Assembly: GCA_023238725.1 (NCBI GenBank)
Contig: CM041552.1
Coordinates: 13,555,147 to 13,619,146 of the forward strand
Direction of reading: 5' to 3'
Length of the DNA: 64,000 nt
DNA from: Scortum barcoo
Lineage: Eukaryota; Chordata; Actinopteri; Centrarchiformes; Terapontidae
In this document: piece by piece, positions 47,152 to 61,205 of the stretch
How positions within the stretch are numbered: the first letter of the stretch is position 1
Layout of the letters: every line of letters begins with the position of its first letter
Notes under the pieces: model-generated
Seen by the model: the letters and a program-made list of their open reading frames with translations, nothing else
What the model was told of the DNA's origin: nothing
The model's database searches: none
Translations under genes and position numbers: made by a program

Positions 47152-48429
47152 GTATGATGTTGGAATAATTTTGACTATACCATGTGGCGCTGACCTGCCA
47201 TCATAGCAGGTGACATATACATACATTGTATATAGATAATACCTTCTTTTGTTTCCTGAAATCTGACTGCTAAAGGTGGTGACTTGACTGTTTCTTGCAT
47301 GTACCTCCTGTTTGATTAGAAAAACAAATAATAATCTCGCAATAATGAGGAGAGCATGCATCTCTTTTGTCACTTCAAGTCACAATTAAATAACAGTTTT
47401 AAGGTTCTCGCTTCTGTAAATCACAATTTATCTGTGAGAGACAGAAACGCAGTGGGTGGAGGGGGTGGATTGTTCAAAAACAACTTGTTTTGGATGTTTT
47501 TAACATTTTAACATGAATTTTTACATTTACTGGAACAGTATTAGGTAATCACTAAAGGCACTCTCCAGGAAGTCAAAGTAATGTGATTATCACAAAAAAA
47601 TACACGTTATTGCAATTGTGGCATATTCAGTTGAAGTATATTTTGTGACATGATGAGATTTGCTAACAAGATAAGTTTTTCACTTTATTTTGACTTTAAT
47701 TGTTTCCATCACAACACTTGCAGTAAAAGCAGCTAAATTCAAATGAAGTTAGTCGACCTGTGGACCTTGATACGCTGTTATCAGCGTCCAAAAGCTGCCT
47801 GACACGGATGTTCCTGTTATTCCTCCAGATGCTCCCACAGGAGTTGAGGTGCCTAACAAGTCCTCTTTTGGCAGTAGAAAGGCAAAAGCAGTGAGATTTT
47901 TCAGGGATATGTAAAACAAGGCTCTCTGCACTATATCCTGTCTATGACGAAGCCACTTCTTTTTCCTCTGTCTCTTCCATTCTTCCTCATCTGCTCTTAA
48001 TGGTGATGGGGGTAGGGTCTTTATATAAGCCCTATCTCAAGCCCCTGATCCTCACCACTTACACACACACACACACTGTTACACTCCAACCTCATTTACA
48101 TCCAGGTTTCCTTGCTGGATGGTGGGAGAGAAGTGAAGCAGTGTGATGTTGATGGCAGGGCGGGGTGGAGAAGAGGCTCGGGAGCTTTATAGTGTCTGTC
48201 AGGATGAAAGAGGGGCCCCTCAGTGCGGCACCCTGACACTGACTCTGTGTAAGCGTGCTTGTGTGGTGTTGTCGTCATTAAACATTTAACACTCCTCTAG
48301 TATGACAGCAGGCAACTTGGTGCTCCAGCGGCATGTTTTCATGCAAAATTTATTGAAAAAGACGAGAGCTGTTGTTAAGAGATCTTGTTGCCTTTCACCA
48401 GTGGCAAAGGCTAAGTGGGTGATTGCAGG

Positions 48430-48439
48430 GGTGTGTGTG

Positions 48440-48474
<35 letters not shown>

Positions 48475-48480
48475 GTGTTT
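48430..48480. repeat. (GT)n microsatellite
   Basis: A near-continuous GT run of about 25 units with one TTTG interruption. Confidence 0.95.
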
Positions 48481-48699
48481 TTACCCAGACTAGTGTACCA
48501 GGGTCAGTAGGTCATCTTTGCTCTGTGTAATCCTCTGGACTCATATTTACAGAGACAAAACAAGAGCTTCTTTTAACAATTGAACCAGCCCCAAAACTGT
48601 GTGTTTGTTTACGTTTTTCTCTTCACTGGTAGTTTTCTTAACGAGATGGATTACTTGCATATTGTGTATTGTTGTATATTCAACATCAGGTTAAATATA

Positions 48700-49140
48700 C
48701 CAGCAGTTCCCAACCTTTTTTTTGTGTGTGTGACATACCCCATCAGCCCTGTCAGATGTGCTCATTTACCCCATTATCTCTATCATCACCATCATTAAAT
48801 ATGCTCATTATAATTGATATGAAACTAGATGTTATTTAACACTATTATTAAGTGTTTCTCATGCAAGACATAATGATCAAAGTATTACTGGTGTAATAGG
48901 TTATGTGTAGTTTTTTTTCCCCAGTTGGTTCAGTTAAGTTTGTATTTGTATCATCACCCCTTGGAGTGGAAGAAGCTGGACTCCTTATCCATTTATATGT
49001 TAGTTTTAGGGATCTATTTCTATTCTTCTGCCTGCTTGATAGCTAGTCTTTATGCACTCTTAATTGCAGAATGTGGTGTTACTGACTCAGGTTGTTGGGA
49101 ACCAAGGCAGACTGGAACTTAATTGGTTATTGTGAGAATA
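48700..49140. repeat. Possible hAT-like or other interspersed repeat remnant
   Basis: The segment starts with CCAGCAGTTCCCAACCTTTT, a wording that recurs at the ends of fish hAT-type elements. I did not find the matching opposite terminus, so this is a weak call. Confidence 0.25.
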
Positions 49141-52100
49141 AATATGATAAAAATCAGCCTCACACCAATTTGTAATTCTGTTTGTTTATTTTCCGCCTAA
49201 ACACAAATGTGCTGATTTTTTTCCCCAACAAATTATGATTTATAGATTCAAATTAGCTGAGCTACTCAACAGTCTTTGCATGTCCCTCATGGGACTCACT
49301 GAAATATACCATGTACAAATTACAAAGATGAGCTAAATCCCTACTTATCTCTTCCCTGTTGTCAAAAAACATTATTTTAGTATAGTGCATTAATGGACGT
49401 GCATGAACACAACTTATCTTTATTCTCAACCTTGACACAACACTCCTTGTGGCTCAAACCAGGTCAGGTTTCATTTTTATTAATGTTATTTGTCAGTGTT
49501 TTTACCTGATCGCCTCAGTTGGAGCAGGAGAAACAAGCAGTGTGTTGTGTTAACAAGTTCACATCTGCCCTCAGGCAGATAATTGACAGAAGTATAATTT
49601 GAATGTAACAGCATTCTCCACCTGATGCTCTGACTCAATTCCCACCTGTAATTAATGAGCAGAAATGTAGAAACTACAGTTAACAGATGGCTGTTTATCC
49701 ACAGAAAGTGACAGGTTTTAAAAAAATATTTTTAATTACAAGTCAGTGTATTTAAAAGGTTTTGGCATTATTAAGCGCTGCAGAGGTTCCGGCTTTTATC
49801 AGACTTGAAGGGATTTGGTTAGAGTATGGATGTAGTACAGTTGGGTACCATTTTTTTGGGTGGGGGGGTTACTCATAATGTTAATGCACGAATACACACG
49901 TGCACATACACTCGCTCTTTTCCCTTTCCCTCCTTCACCTTCACCTTTTTACTCGGGCGGTGTCGACCTCTTTCCTTTTCTCAGTAACCAATCGCCAAGG
50001 TAGTGGGCTGGCTGCCTCACTCCACATCCTCAATCAGAGAGGTCTGTCCAATTAGGCTGAACTCCTTGTCTGTGCCGGGTCAGGGGAGGAGCGTTGGTCC
50101 ATCTGACTCAATTTCATGTCATTTGAGTGAGAAATGGGCAGAGGCTGGGCAGCGGAGGCACAGAGGGCAGCGTGGAGACCTCTCATGGCAGCAGAGAGCC
50201 GTCTTTTCCCTGTGCATGTAAAACTGGAGTTGGTATAATGAGCTTAGGGTTAAAGAAATGAAATGACTGCCTACCTTTCATTAAAGCCTTTTTTGATGTC
50301 TTTGTCTGTGCAAGAATAATTTAGGGAGTTTTTCTCTGCTAGCAAGGGGCCGCACTTCATCAGCATCCATTGTTCGCACTTGTAAAGTGGCTTATTTTAT
50401 GAGGGTGGAGTTCCTTTATTTTAAGTCTTTTAAAACAAATCATGCTTTCCTGACATGTTTTATCCACAGAGCCGTCCCCACCAAACCCACCCATTCCCAT
50501 CCCTCTCTGTGAATGTGATTGTTTAGTAATTCCTCTCATTACCGTGTTCTCCCATGACAAGCTAAACAGAACCCAGCCTCACCACAGGGGTCTCATCAGG
50601 GCCTGCAGGCCTCAGTTTGGCTAGCTTTGCTCCATCGCTCAGCCTTAACCTCTGGAAGCCTAGAGGCTTTGAGGCAGAGAGAAAATAAAACAAGACCCCA
50701 GACACAAACACACACACATTTGCACTCACTGCTGTTGATTTTCTCTCCCTCCTTGCCTCACTCTGAGGAAATGATTGTCTGCTTCTTTGCCTCTGTTGAA
50801 CATCTATCAGCTCATTAGTGTTGGTAATACACAGAGAAAGTAAGTGTGTTTGTGTGTGTGTTTGTGCGTATGTAGCCCCTGCCTGCGGCATCCTCTCAGC
50901 CTGTTGGGAGTGTGTGTATGGGTGGTGTGGATGGGACCACTGGCTGTTGATGTGTGTGCGTATGCATGTTTGTCTGCACTCTTGCAGGACTCTAGGCTGT
51001 GTCTGGCTCTGGGAGCGGGTCTGGGGAGGTAAGAGAGACTTCAAACACCGTCCTCGGAAGGTTAGGATACACTCACATTGACTTAAATCAATGAGCTGTA
51101 AGTGTGTGTATTATTTGTGTGTGCGTCAAGGGGGGTAGCCTAGTGGCCAAGAGCAAGAGGAGACATGGGTGAAGCTGGAGAGGAGTAGGTGTGCGTGTGT
51201 GTGCAGTTTGGGTGGGGGCTGTGTGGTTGGATGAGGATGGGTGAAGTAGAAGTGATGCCTAAATGCAAAAGGTGGATAGCACACACTCACACACATGCAC
51301 AAATACACACACACACACACACACAGGTCCCAGTAGATAAGCACGTGCACACAGAGCGATGCAGCTGTAGTGTTACTTGGCCCATGGCTGTATGTAGTCA
51401 TTAGCTGCTTCTTTCCACACAGATAATGAGCATAGATTGGATAGAAAACAGCCTGGCCGTGTAAACTCAATCCGCGCTAGATGGACATTTATATCTACAC
51501 ACCCACAAGACACACGAATACCCCTGTAGACAGACAGTGATGCAGGACAACCCGGGTTTTTCCATCAGAATGTGGGTCATCTAGGCTCATCTGGCTCCAT
51601 GACCTTGCTCCAAAGTTGAAGGCAGGAAAGAGTGACTAATATGGCAAGTACAACTACTGATGTTTACAAATGCCTATGCAACTTCAAGCCCCAGAGCTCC
51701 ATGAATCTTTATTTCAGCACTCAGTCAAACAGCTCCCCATAATGTTAAAGGGTCGTTGGTACTGCCCAGGCTGACAGTCTGTATAGGTAACTTCTAATGA
51801 CTCCTACCCTTTCTGCCACGCTAAAGCAGAAACTATTATTTGGGCTTTACCAGGAAAAACCAGGCCGGGTTTGTGGGTCTTGGAGATAAGCTAGAGTTTA
51901 ACTGCAAGTCTCTATTTTTTTTTTTTTTTTTTTTTAGCCCTTTAATTTTTCTACAAATGCAAAAATAATAATGCAGGGTGAAAACGTTCAAGTAAAAACC
52001 TGAGGGAGGAAAGACTGACATGAGCTAAGGGAGTCCAGAGTTAGGCTATGTTAGATTAAAGTCACCTGCTGAAGTCCAAGGTTTGTTACGAAGCAAAGAT

Positions 52101-55100
52101 GAATGCTGTACTCAACTAAAAACTAAAGCTTAACAATCAACAATGAGGACAATGGTTATTCCTGTTAGATGTCAGACGTACTGAATGTGCTCAGTTAATA
52201 TTCTTTGAATATATTATTAATCCATGCTGACATATTTGAGCATTTAATAAGATGGTATCAGAAGAGCTCAAGAGCAGCTGAAAAGAATCAAAGACAGATC
52301 TGTTCGTTTGTTGAAATGCTGTCTATGCCTGAGTATGACCTCTCTCCATTCTGTGTGTGTGTAGAGAGAGAGAGAGAGAAAGAGAAAAACCTGGCCACTT
52401 TTAATCGCAGGAGAGACACCCTGAGCGAGCGATACAGAGCTGTGACAATCCACTTAGTGCGCTCTGTAATCTGTTTAACCATTTAGTGAGTTGTTAAAGG
52501 AGTATGCAAACACTCACGGAAAAAAAAAAAACACACTCACACACTCTAGACGCCCCGCAGGCTTCAGCAGTGCACAGGACAGTCTGCCTCCTGAACTGGG
52601 TAGTGCTGTAACACATTCAGAGTTTCAGAGTGTGTGTGTGTGTGTGTTTGTGTGTTGATGTGTTTGAGACCTGCTGTAGGCACTGAGAGAAGCCAGGCCT
52701 GGAGCATGATGACAGAGACCAGACCCGGCCAAATAGAAGATCGCACCCCCCCTCCCCAATCCAATTACCCTGTTCCTCTCCTCTCCTCTCCTTCTCCTCT
52801 CCCTCTCCTGTCCTGTCTTTACGGCCCTGTCTTAGCAGGAGCTAGTGATGGCAGTCCTGGCTGCTGTTGAAGTGGCTGGCTGCTCTGCTTTATGGATCAG
52901 AGGAGGATGCAGGCAGGATTATAAGCAGCAGGTTATGAGCAGCAAACATGACAGGCCAGCTCCGATTTAGGAGGGTTATGTAAATGTGCTTGTCGACAAA
53001 ATATGTTTTTCTGCCCTCAGTATTTTCTCTCTCTCTCTCTCTCTGGAAAAGCTGGGTAGTTTAGGTTGGAGGAAGCAGAGTGGTGTTGAAGGCAGGGAGG
53101 GGAGCTTAAAGAGAAGATTGTTATGGAGAATGATGTGTAAAAGAGACACACCGTTAATGTTTAATTTTCTCCAGACTCCAGTGCTTATTCATCTACACCA
53201 AGGGCAAGGAAAGGTGTTGACTGAAGTCTTTATGAGAAAGGCTGAGAGTGAGAATACATTACAGCGAGAGGTGTTCTTTTTTAGTTGGAGAGAGAGCAGA
53301 CAAAGTAACACGGAGAAGAGAGACAGACGGGAAGGAGAGCGGAGGAGAGTTTTCAGTTAGCAGAGAGTACCTTTCGTCATGCTTTTGACCTCTGCTGCTC
53401 CGAGACAGAAATACGGCCCTGCAGGTCTTGCCTAATGGCATTGATCATTACAAGAATACCTCCCTCAGACTGGGTAAACAGTGTTCCAGACATAGAGTTA
53501 AGTACCATGACTCAGTTGTGGAAGTAAATATTGCCTGAGAGAAGCATATAATAATCATTCTCAGTGGAGGTTTTCAGATCGGCAGCCATTTTCAAAGTGT
53601 TTTCTTTCACGCAGAAATGAGCCGAAACAAAGGAGTTACGAGTGCAGTCACCAATCACACGAGCGCGTGCGTGCTGGATTGCAATGACTGAGGGATGGAA
53701 GTGCTTATTTGTGTCGCTGATAGAGTTGGCGGTCTTACATAGCTCATATTGAAGTAGCCACGGGAAAGTTATGAATCTGGGAAGCCTCCCTCCTCTCCTC
53801 TCCGCCTCCACCTCCTCTCTCTCTTTCTCTCTCTCTCATTCTCTCACTCCCTCACTCCCTCCCCCCCCTCCTACCCATTTAGCCTCCCACTTTTTCAGCA
53901 GAAGTTTAGATCTCCGGGCCGATGTTTAATTCATTTGTACTAATGTCTCGCTCACTCTTGCTCTCCTTCACTCTCATGCGCTCTGTCTTGCTCTCTCACC
54001 AGCCCCGGTCCCTGCAGTTCTCTAATAGAGTTGTTTTACCTTGTGTCTCACTCACACACACACTGCTGACTCTTTTCTGCAGTCCACTTTTTACCAGCTA
54101 GGGTAAAGTAAGGTGTCATTTCTTATTTTTGTAAGATATGTCAGCTCTACTTGTGGTTGGCCGGTATGGTTAAAATCGTTGCTGTTGTGCATTGTGAGGA
54201 AAAAAAATGTCAATAACAGTTTTATTACATTTTGCTTGGAATTATTAATTTAGATTTTTAACATTTGTATTATAATAACAAAAGATCACTTTTCGCTGAA
54301 GGTCGATGACTATGTTGAATTAGTGCCAACTCTAGTTCTAATATGTGTACAGTAACACCAGATGCAGTGCCATGACGATGCCAGTCCTCTCTCAGATTAC
54401 AGTCTTATGTCTCTCACCTCCGTCAGTGAACCCTTGAGACACATTCAGGCTGTGTTGGAGCATCCAGATTGGGAATAGATGAAAAGAATCCCTTAAAACA
54501 CACTTTTAAGTGCCACCATAGGCTCCTTCATTTTGTCTCTGGTTTTTATGTCGAAGTCAGAAACTTTGCTCCTTCCCTCTGCTCCACCATGCCCTTTTCT
54601 TTCTTTGCAGGTTTTCATCGATCTTTTGTTCCTGCCAGTATCTTTCTATCATTCAGCCCTTTTCTACCTTTTTTATTTATTTATTTTTTTTATGTACCCC
54701 TGCCTCTCTTGTTTCTGCCTCCCTCTATGCCCAATCTGACGGCATGGAAAGTATATGCAGTTTTGTATAAATATCTTGATCACTGCTGTCTAATCAACAG
54801 AGTGAAATAATTCATTTCTTTTTTTTTTCTCTACGTAAACACACTCATTGATGAGGACTGACTGAAATCTGTCATTGCTGAAAATAGTGCTGAAAGAGTG
54901 TTTCAGAAAATGAAGCAGAGTAGCAAATCATCTCGTTAAATTTTCAAACACATATGAATCAGACTGAATAATTGGTGTTGGAGCCGACGTTACGGCACAC
55001 AAATTTTTTTGCAGGTACATTTGCCACAGTTATGTTGAGTGTACGTTTAATTTTTATGTGGTCATACTACATGTTGGCTTCTGATGTAGTGAGTATTGAT

Positions 55101-55280
55101 CAAGACTGGGTATTGTTTGAATTTATTGGATTCCACTGCAGAAAGAAATACACTTTGACACATTTTGAGAAATGTAAACATTTTTTTCTGCAAAACCTGT
55201 TTGGTTTTGAAGCCAAATTTGCTTAAATGAAATGGTCTTTCGGTACATGATAACTTTTGATACTCTGCGCTGTGGCCTTC

Positions 55281-55460
55281 CCCGATTAAACGATCTATTA
55301 GTAAATTAATCAGCAACTATTTTGATAACAATAATACTACATATAAGTTTGTTGTGTTTTTTTAAGAGAAATTCCAGAAATGCAATTATTCCAGATTGTC
55401 AAATGTGAAAATTTGCCACTTTCTTGTCTTGCATGATGATAAACTGACATTTGATGAGGT
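55281..55460 (+). repeat. Interspersed repeat family copy C
   Basis: CCGATTAAACGATCTATTAG, ATTAATCAGCAACTATTTTG, AGATTGTCAAATGTGAAAAT, TTGCCACTTTCTTGTCTT and GATGATAAACTGACATTTG line up in order with copies B and E. Confidence 0.6.
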
Positions 55461-56924
55461 CATAACTTGTCTTGATGAGCATTTGTCCCTGTTTTTTATT
55501 GTATTATTATTGTGGGCCAACCGATTCAAGAGAAAATATGGGCAGTCAGTCAGCCCTGAACTTGGTGTTGATGTTCGACTCCCAGCCATAGTGTTGAGTC
55601 GAATGGAGTTCGAATGGAGATTCAGACCTTCAGAGAAGGATTTTGTTTTAAAGGTGTCAGCAACCACTCTGTCCGAGGCATCTGTGTGTGCATTTAAGTC
55701 TGTTCTGTGTTCGTTGGTCTGTTTGCATTAGTGTGAGCTTTGGGTTAACTTTTCTTTGTACCACTTTTCCTTGAAGTCTGCAGACACACACACTCTCACA
55801 AACACACACACACTCTCTCTCTCACACTCCTGACATCTCTCCCTGTTGGCCAGACTGCAGAGCGCTTGGGGCCATATTGTTTTGTCTTCTGACAGACAGA
55901 CAGAAAGAGAGAAAAAAGAGAGACTTACCCTGGCCAGTGATTACGCCAGTTTGACACCACAGACATAAGAAGGAGGAGAAGGAGGGGGAGGTGTTTGGGA
56001 TCAGTGCGTGAAGAGAAGTGAAAAAGGCACCGTAGAAAACGGTGTATAGATGATATGAATAACAATGTACGCAGTGTGTCTCCTTGGACCCCGATAACCT
56101 GCAGACCAGAGCCCGCTCCCTGTGACAGGCTGGCCTTTGTGGCCACTTTATCCCGCCTGTACACTTGTAAGGTAGAGCCGGGATAATCGCACCTAATCTA
56201 ATTAAGGCTAAAGAGGGCCATGACTGAGGCTGGCCAGAAGCAGACTGGGCACTCTCTCTCTCTCTCTCTCACACACTCACACACACACACACAACACACA
56301 CACACAACAAATACAGCTCAGCAACAAAATCCTGTTTGCATCAGAAAAAAAAGGTTGTCATATTGATTATGCAGATGAGGGACTAACGGGGGCTAACTGC
56401 CTCACGGCCAGCCGGTTACAGCTGACACAGGCTAAAGAGAAGGATACAGGGAGAGGAAGAAAGGATTAGGACAAATTTAGCTTGCTGTTTTCTTTCTACC
56501 GTTTTGCATGTACCACTGTTTGGGTTTGGAGGAGCGTTGTCGCCCTCGCTACTTTCTCGTTTGGTGAGCTCGAGACTGACAGTGTGTATTGGGGGGTTTT
56601 TGGAGAAGGAAGGCTCCTCCAATTCAGGTAACCAGCTTAAATCGAAGAGGGTTACAGTAAACATGATCAAAAAATGAGACACTCTGTTTCTAGGCTCTCT
56701 TTTTAAAATAGCCAGAAACAAGCAGCTCATTTTATAATGTTTGGATGTTTTGTGACATTGTGGTCAGAGGACATTTGAAATGCAGCTGTGTTGCTGACCC
56801 ATTTACAAACAAGCAAACGGACAGATATAAAGAGACCGATTTATATAGGCAGTAACAAATAAGATGAGGTGAGAGAAAGAGACTGTGGTAAATCAACGTT
56901 TCTCAGTGCTTTGGTGCTGCTAGC

Positions 56925-57165
56925 GATTATTTTCATTACTTATTAATATGTTTTTTTTCTCTGTGAAGTAATCAGTTATTAATATAGAAATATAGTCTTG
57001 TTTTGACTGGTTTTGAACCAGGTATTTAAATAAAAAAAATTGGTAAATCTTCACTTTTGAGAACCTGAAACTAACGAACATTTGGCATATTTTTTCTAAT
57101 TGAACAACTCAAACAACGATCAAAATGTTCTGTCAATCAATCTAGCAATTTATTGTTTCAACTTT
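56925..57165 (-). repeat. Interspersed repeat family copy D (opposite orientation)
   Basis: CTGCTAGCGATTATTTTCAT, CTTCACTTTTGAGAACCTGA, AACTAACGAACATTTGGCAT and CAATCTAGCAATTTATTGTT are the reverse-orientation landmarks of the same family as copies A-C and E. Confidence 0.6.
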
Positions 57166-57279
57166 ATTTCTGGATACAGTTGCTTGTAAGGACATGATGT
57201 GGATACATGGCTCTTAATAAACAAATGCGTTGTCGCCTGTATATGTGTACACACTTGTCTTCAGGTGTGTGTGTATATT

Positions 57280-58080
57280 GTGTGTGCAGCCAGCCGGCAG
57301 CCAGATTGCTATTTCCCCCCTCTGCCCCTATAGAAAGGCCTGGGTATTCTCTGGATGAGGGTGTGATGTACAATTGAAGGGCAGGATTGAAACTGATTAC
57401 CTTGTTAACTCCTGGCACCCACTGGCAGCTTGAAATAGACCTGAGCGCCAGGGCCTGATTTGCAAATGAATTACCTCTCGCCTGGCCCTCCTCTTCCCCT
57501 CCCCTCCATTCCCCCGTCTTCCTCCCTCTCTGTCGTTCCTTTTCTTTTTTTTTTTTTCCTCGTCCATTCGGTGCCAAGATCATCTTTTTATTTTGTGCCA
57601 TGACAGATGCTGTGCCGGGCTGCCATTGTTCCCCATCAGTTTTTCTGGGGCCACGAGGAGAGCCAAAAGATTTCCACATGTGATTTTAACACAGGCGTCC
57701 CCCTTGCCGTATAGCCCAGCCCAGTGCTTTATTCTTTGTGTACCAGTGCTGCAATCTACAGAGTTTTGGAGCAGGCAGAAATGTTGGGGAGCGTCATTGT
57801 CTCCGTCTCAATAATGGAGAGGTATTTCTCTGATTAGGAAAGGTTCTAATTGGGAGGTATGAAAAGGACCGCCGGCTATTGAAGAAACCGCGGGGAAATT
57901 GATTGCTCTCCATGTCTCCTTTTAGCTTTTTCTCCCTCTGTCTTTGTCCCGCTCCCCCTCTATGTAACACACTAAAAAGAAGTCAATTTTCTTTAAAACT
58001 TGGTCCCAGCATTCAATTCCCCCCAGCACAGAGACAGTGTGTATGGGCTGAGAAGAAGGAGATATGGGCAGTCCGTAGGG
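57280..58080. promoter_or_regulatory. Candidate conserved blocks in rsrc1 intron 3
   Basis: Two low-repeat segments flank a CT-rich run. 57355-57480 has GATTACCTTGTTAACTCC and GATTTGCAAATGAATTACC, with an octamer-like ATTTGCAAAT. 57800-57920 has CTCAATAATGGAGAGG, GGTTCTAATTGGGAGG and GGGGAAATTGATTGC. The ATTTGCAAAT word is an exact POU-type octamer palindrome. Confidence 0.35.
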
Positions 58081-59456
58081 AGTCAAGCTCGGCCTGTGAT
58101 TTATTATATGTGTGTGTTTTTAATACGCATGTGAATGGATCTGTGTGTCGGTTCAGTTTTTCCTGGTTCAAAGTGAGCTGAAGATGGTTCCTCAACGGTG
58201 ACCTACTGATGCACGATTTATTTCTTTAATAGTAAAATTCATGTGAACATGTGCTAGCTCCTAAGCACAGGAACAAGACTCCTTATGACCGCATTTGCCT
58301 AAAATAAGCACAACAATTTATTCTTTTGCAATTTATATTGCGACTGAAAACGTATTATGGATGGGATTATTTCACATTTGATGAAAAAAAGTAGCCGGAC
58401 AATACTGGATTCCTGAGCCAATGCTGGTGTTGATGTTTTGGAGTTTAAGTGAGATTTTGCAGTGTAAAACTAAACATGTATTGGTGACACTAGTGTGGGA
58501 AGCTATATCTGCAATAAGCTAATATAGGCCAGCAGGTTTACAAAGTCTTCACAAACACAGAAACTTACCATCGCATAGTAACAGTTTGATCTGCATCACC
58601 CTTTGCATTGACTCTCATCTCCATATTTGTTACCTTCTGCCCTTCCCTTCTTTTTAATGTTAATTATGCTCTCAATGTCCAACCTTGTTCAACAAGCCAG
58701 TGGTCTTAAAATAGTTCTTTATTACTGCTGGCATAGGTACATTTCTGTAAGAAAAGAAGTGGTGTTTGGTTTGGAGCTGCTGCTTACACGGTGGCTGTAA
58801 AAGTGCATATTCATGAAAAGTTCTCTCATATTTATACTTTTGGTGTAGATTGACAATACGACCATTTAATGAAATAAATGATGGTGATGTTAAGTAATCG
58901 TGAGACATACTTGTCCAATAAAGTTATACAAATTCTTCCAAAAATCTTCAGAGAAATACGGTCCTTACATTTCAGCTCCACAAGTGTTTCTAGCACTCTT
59001 TGACTTGAGCGTTGTCCATGACCAGGTGTCAGATACAAAACGCATATGAACAGGTGTGTGTGTGTGTGTTTATCACAGAGAGAAGAAAAGCCAGCCATAA
59101 ATCAACTATTCCTTTCTTATTCCTCCTTTTCTGACTTTTTTATTGACTGCACTTAACCCTCCCTCAGAGAAACATTAAGTGCTGAATTTGTTAGCCCCAT
59201 TTTTAATGGACTGCTTTTCTCCACCATTTTGGGATTATGCTAAAGTAGAGCCCCCTTCTTTGGGAAGGTGGGGTGGGTGGGCGGGGGGCTGCAGCCTCTG
59301 TACCCACGATGAATGTGTGTGTGTGTGTGTGTGTGTGCATGCCGAATTACATAGAGCATAGAAGCATAAGTCTGTGTTTTGTTCCCTCTTGTGTGTTCTA
59401 TGTGAAAGAGTGACAGCCCCTGACTTACCCCTGCATTATCCCTTACTACTGATGAG

Positions 59457-59460
<4 letters not shown>

Positions 59461-59512
<52 letters not shown>
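59461..59512. repeat. (TG)n microsatellite
   Basis: An uninterrupted TG run of about 26 units. Confidence 0.95.
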
Positions 59513-59514
<2 letters not shown>

Positions 59515-59723
59515 TCCCTCTAGCCCTCCTCCTCTTAGCTGTATAAAACCCTGAGAGGTAGCTTTGATAGTACATACACAAGAATACAATTTCAATTTCA
59601 ATTGGCAGCCCTGTTAAAAAGGAGCTATGGAGATGGAGATGGCAATCAGGCCTGGGGGAAAGAGGAGCTCACTGTGTTATTGTGCGTGTGTGTGTGTGCC
59701 TGTCCCTCGAATACTTAATATCA

Positions 59724-60088
<365 letters not shown>

Positions 60089-60644
60089 CTGGTGTGTGAG
60101 TGTGGTATGCTTGCTCTGTGTATCCCACATCACATGACTCTTTAATAAATATGCCTGCCATTCTATCAGCAGTCAAACAACATATGAATGCTCAATGACA
60201 CGCTTGACAAGGCATGCATGCACTGTGGCAAATGGGCAAAAGTGTGCGCGCACACACATTTTACACACACGCCGGGACGCTCACACACACTTATGAATGA
60301 TGTCTCTTTCATAACGTTACAGTGTCCTGTCTTCCCTTTGCTGCTTCTCTTTTGTGCTACTCTCTTCACTATCTCTGACTGCCATCAAGTTGAGGACTGA
60401 GAGGCTGCTGTAGGTCCAGACTTTATTATATACCAAGAAAATATCCCAAGAAAAAGATATCTACACTACCTACCCCAGGTGGACAAAAAAAAGTAGTAGT
60501 ACTTTCAGCACCCTTGTAAAGAATTACACGTGGTCCAACACAGCTTAAATCATTCTTGTTATTAACTATTAACTATATAACTACTGAGAAGTTTAGTGGG
60601 GTTAGTACATACGCTTTCATGTGATGTTGTAGGCATTGTGAGAT

Positions 60645-60812
60645 TCAACCAATTGACGGATAATTAATCTTTAACTGTTTTGACATTTGATTTTACTTAC
60701 TAGCAAAAATACCAAACCAGCCTCTCAGTTGTGACAATTTGCTGCTTTTCCTTTAGTTATATTACATTAAATTAAATATCTTTTGGTTTGCAAGTGTTTG
60801 TCAGACAAAATG
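60645..60812 (+). repeat. Interspersed repeat family copy E
   Basis: AACCAATTGACGGATAATTA, TTGTGACAATTTGCTGCTTT, CTTTAGTTATATTACATTAA, AATATCTTTTGGTTTGCAAG and TTTGTCAGACAAAATG match copy B in order. Confidence 0.6.
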
Positions 60813-60884
60813 AGAAACAAAGAGAGCCGGTGGAGTGTGCTTTATAATGGGTAGTGCCAGTAGTGGACAGTGAAAGGGTTAAAG

Positions 60885-61205
60885 CTTCAACGCTCAGGAC
60901 AGCGGGCCTGAAAGGTAATGCATGGCTGATGAGTGCTGGGCTAATGGGCAGCTCTGTTAGCTGGAAATCAAATGACTGCCTCTGCATTTTAAGTCCCTCT
61001 GTCGCCTCCATTGACTGACTAAAGATATTTATCTCCGCCGTGTCGGGGGGTGGGAGTGAGGAAGAAAATAAAAGAGAGAGGGGGTGAAGGAAAAAAGGGG
61101 AGGGCATCTTTGGAAAACCTGAAGACCTAATGCAATTATTAGAAACTTGACCACAAATGACAACTCATCTGGTGCCGGCTCTGTAATTAATTGTCTGCTA
61201 GTGGG
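60885..61205. promoter_or_regulatory. Candidate conserved block in rsrc1 intron 3
   Basis: Two unique segments (60885-61035 and 61105-61205) contain GGTAATGCATGGCTGATG, GGGCTAATGGGCAGC, TAATGCAATTATTAG and CTGTAATTAATTGTCTGC, separated by a purine-rich run. Texture only. Confidence 0.35.

Noticed and set aside
57164..57679. A 171-codon minus-strand open frame.
   Set aside because: It is a low-complexity Lys/Arg/Glu run from a CT-rich tract with no protein family resemblance, and it lies inside a repeat copy and candidate noncoding element.
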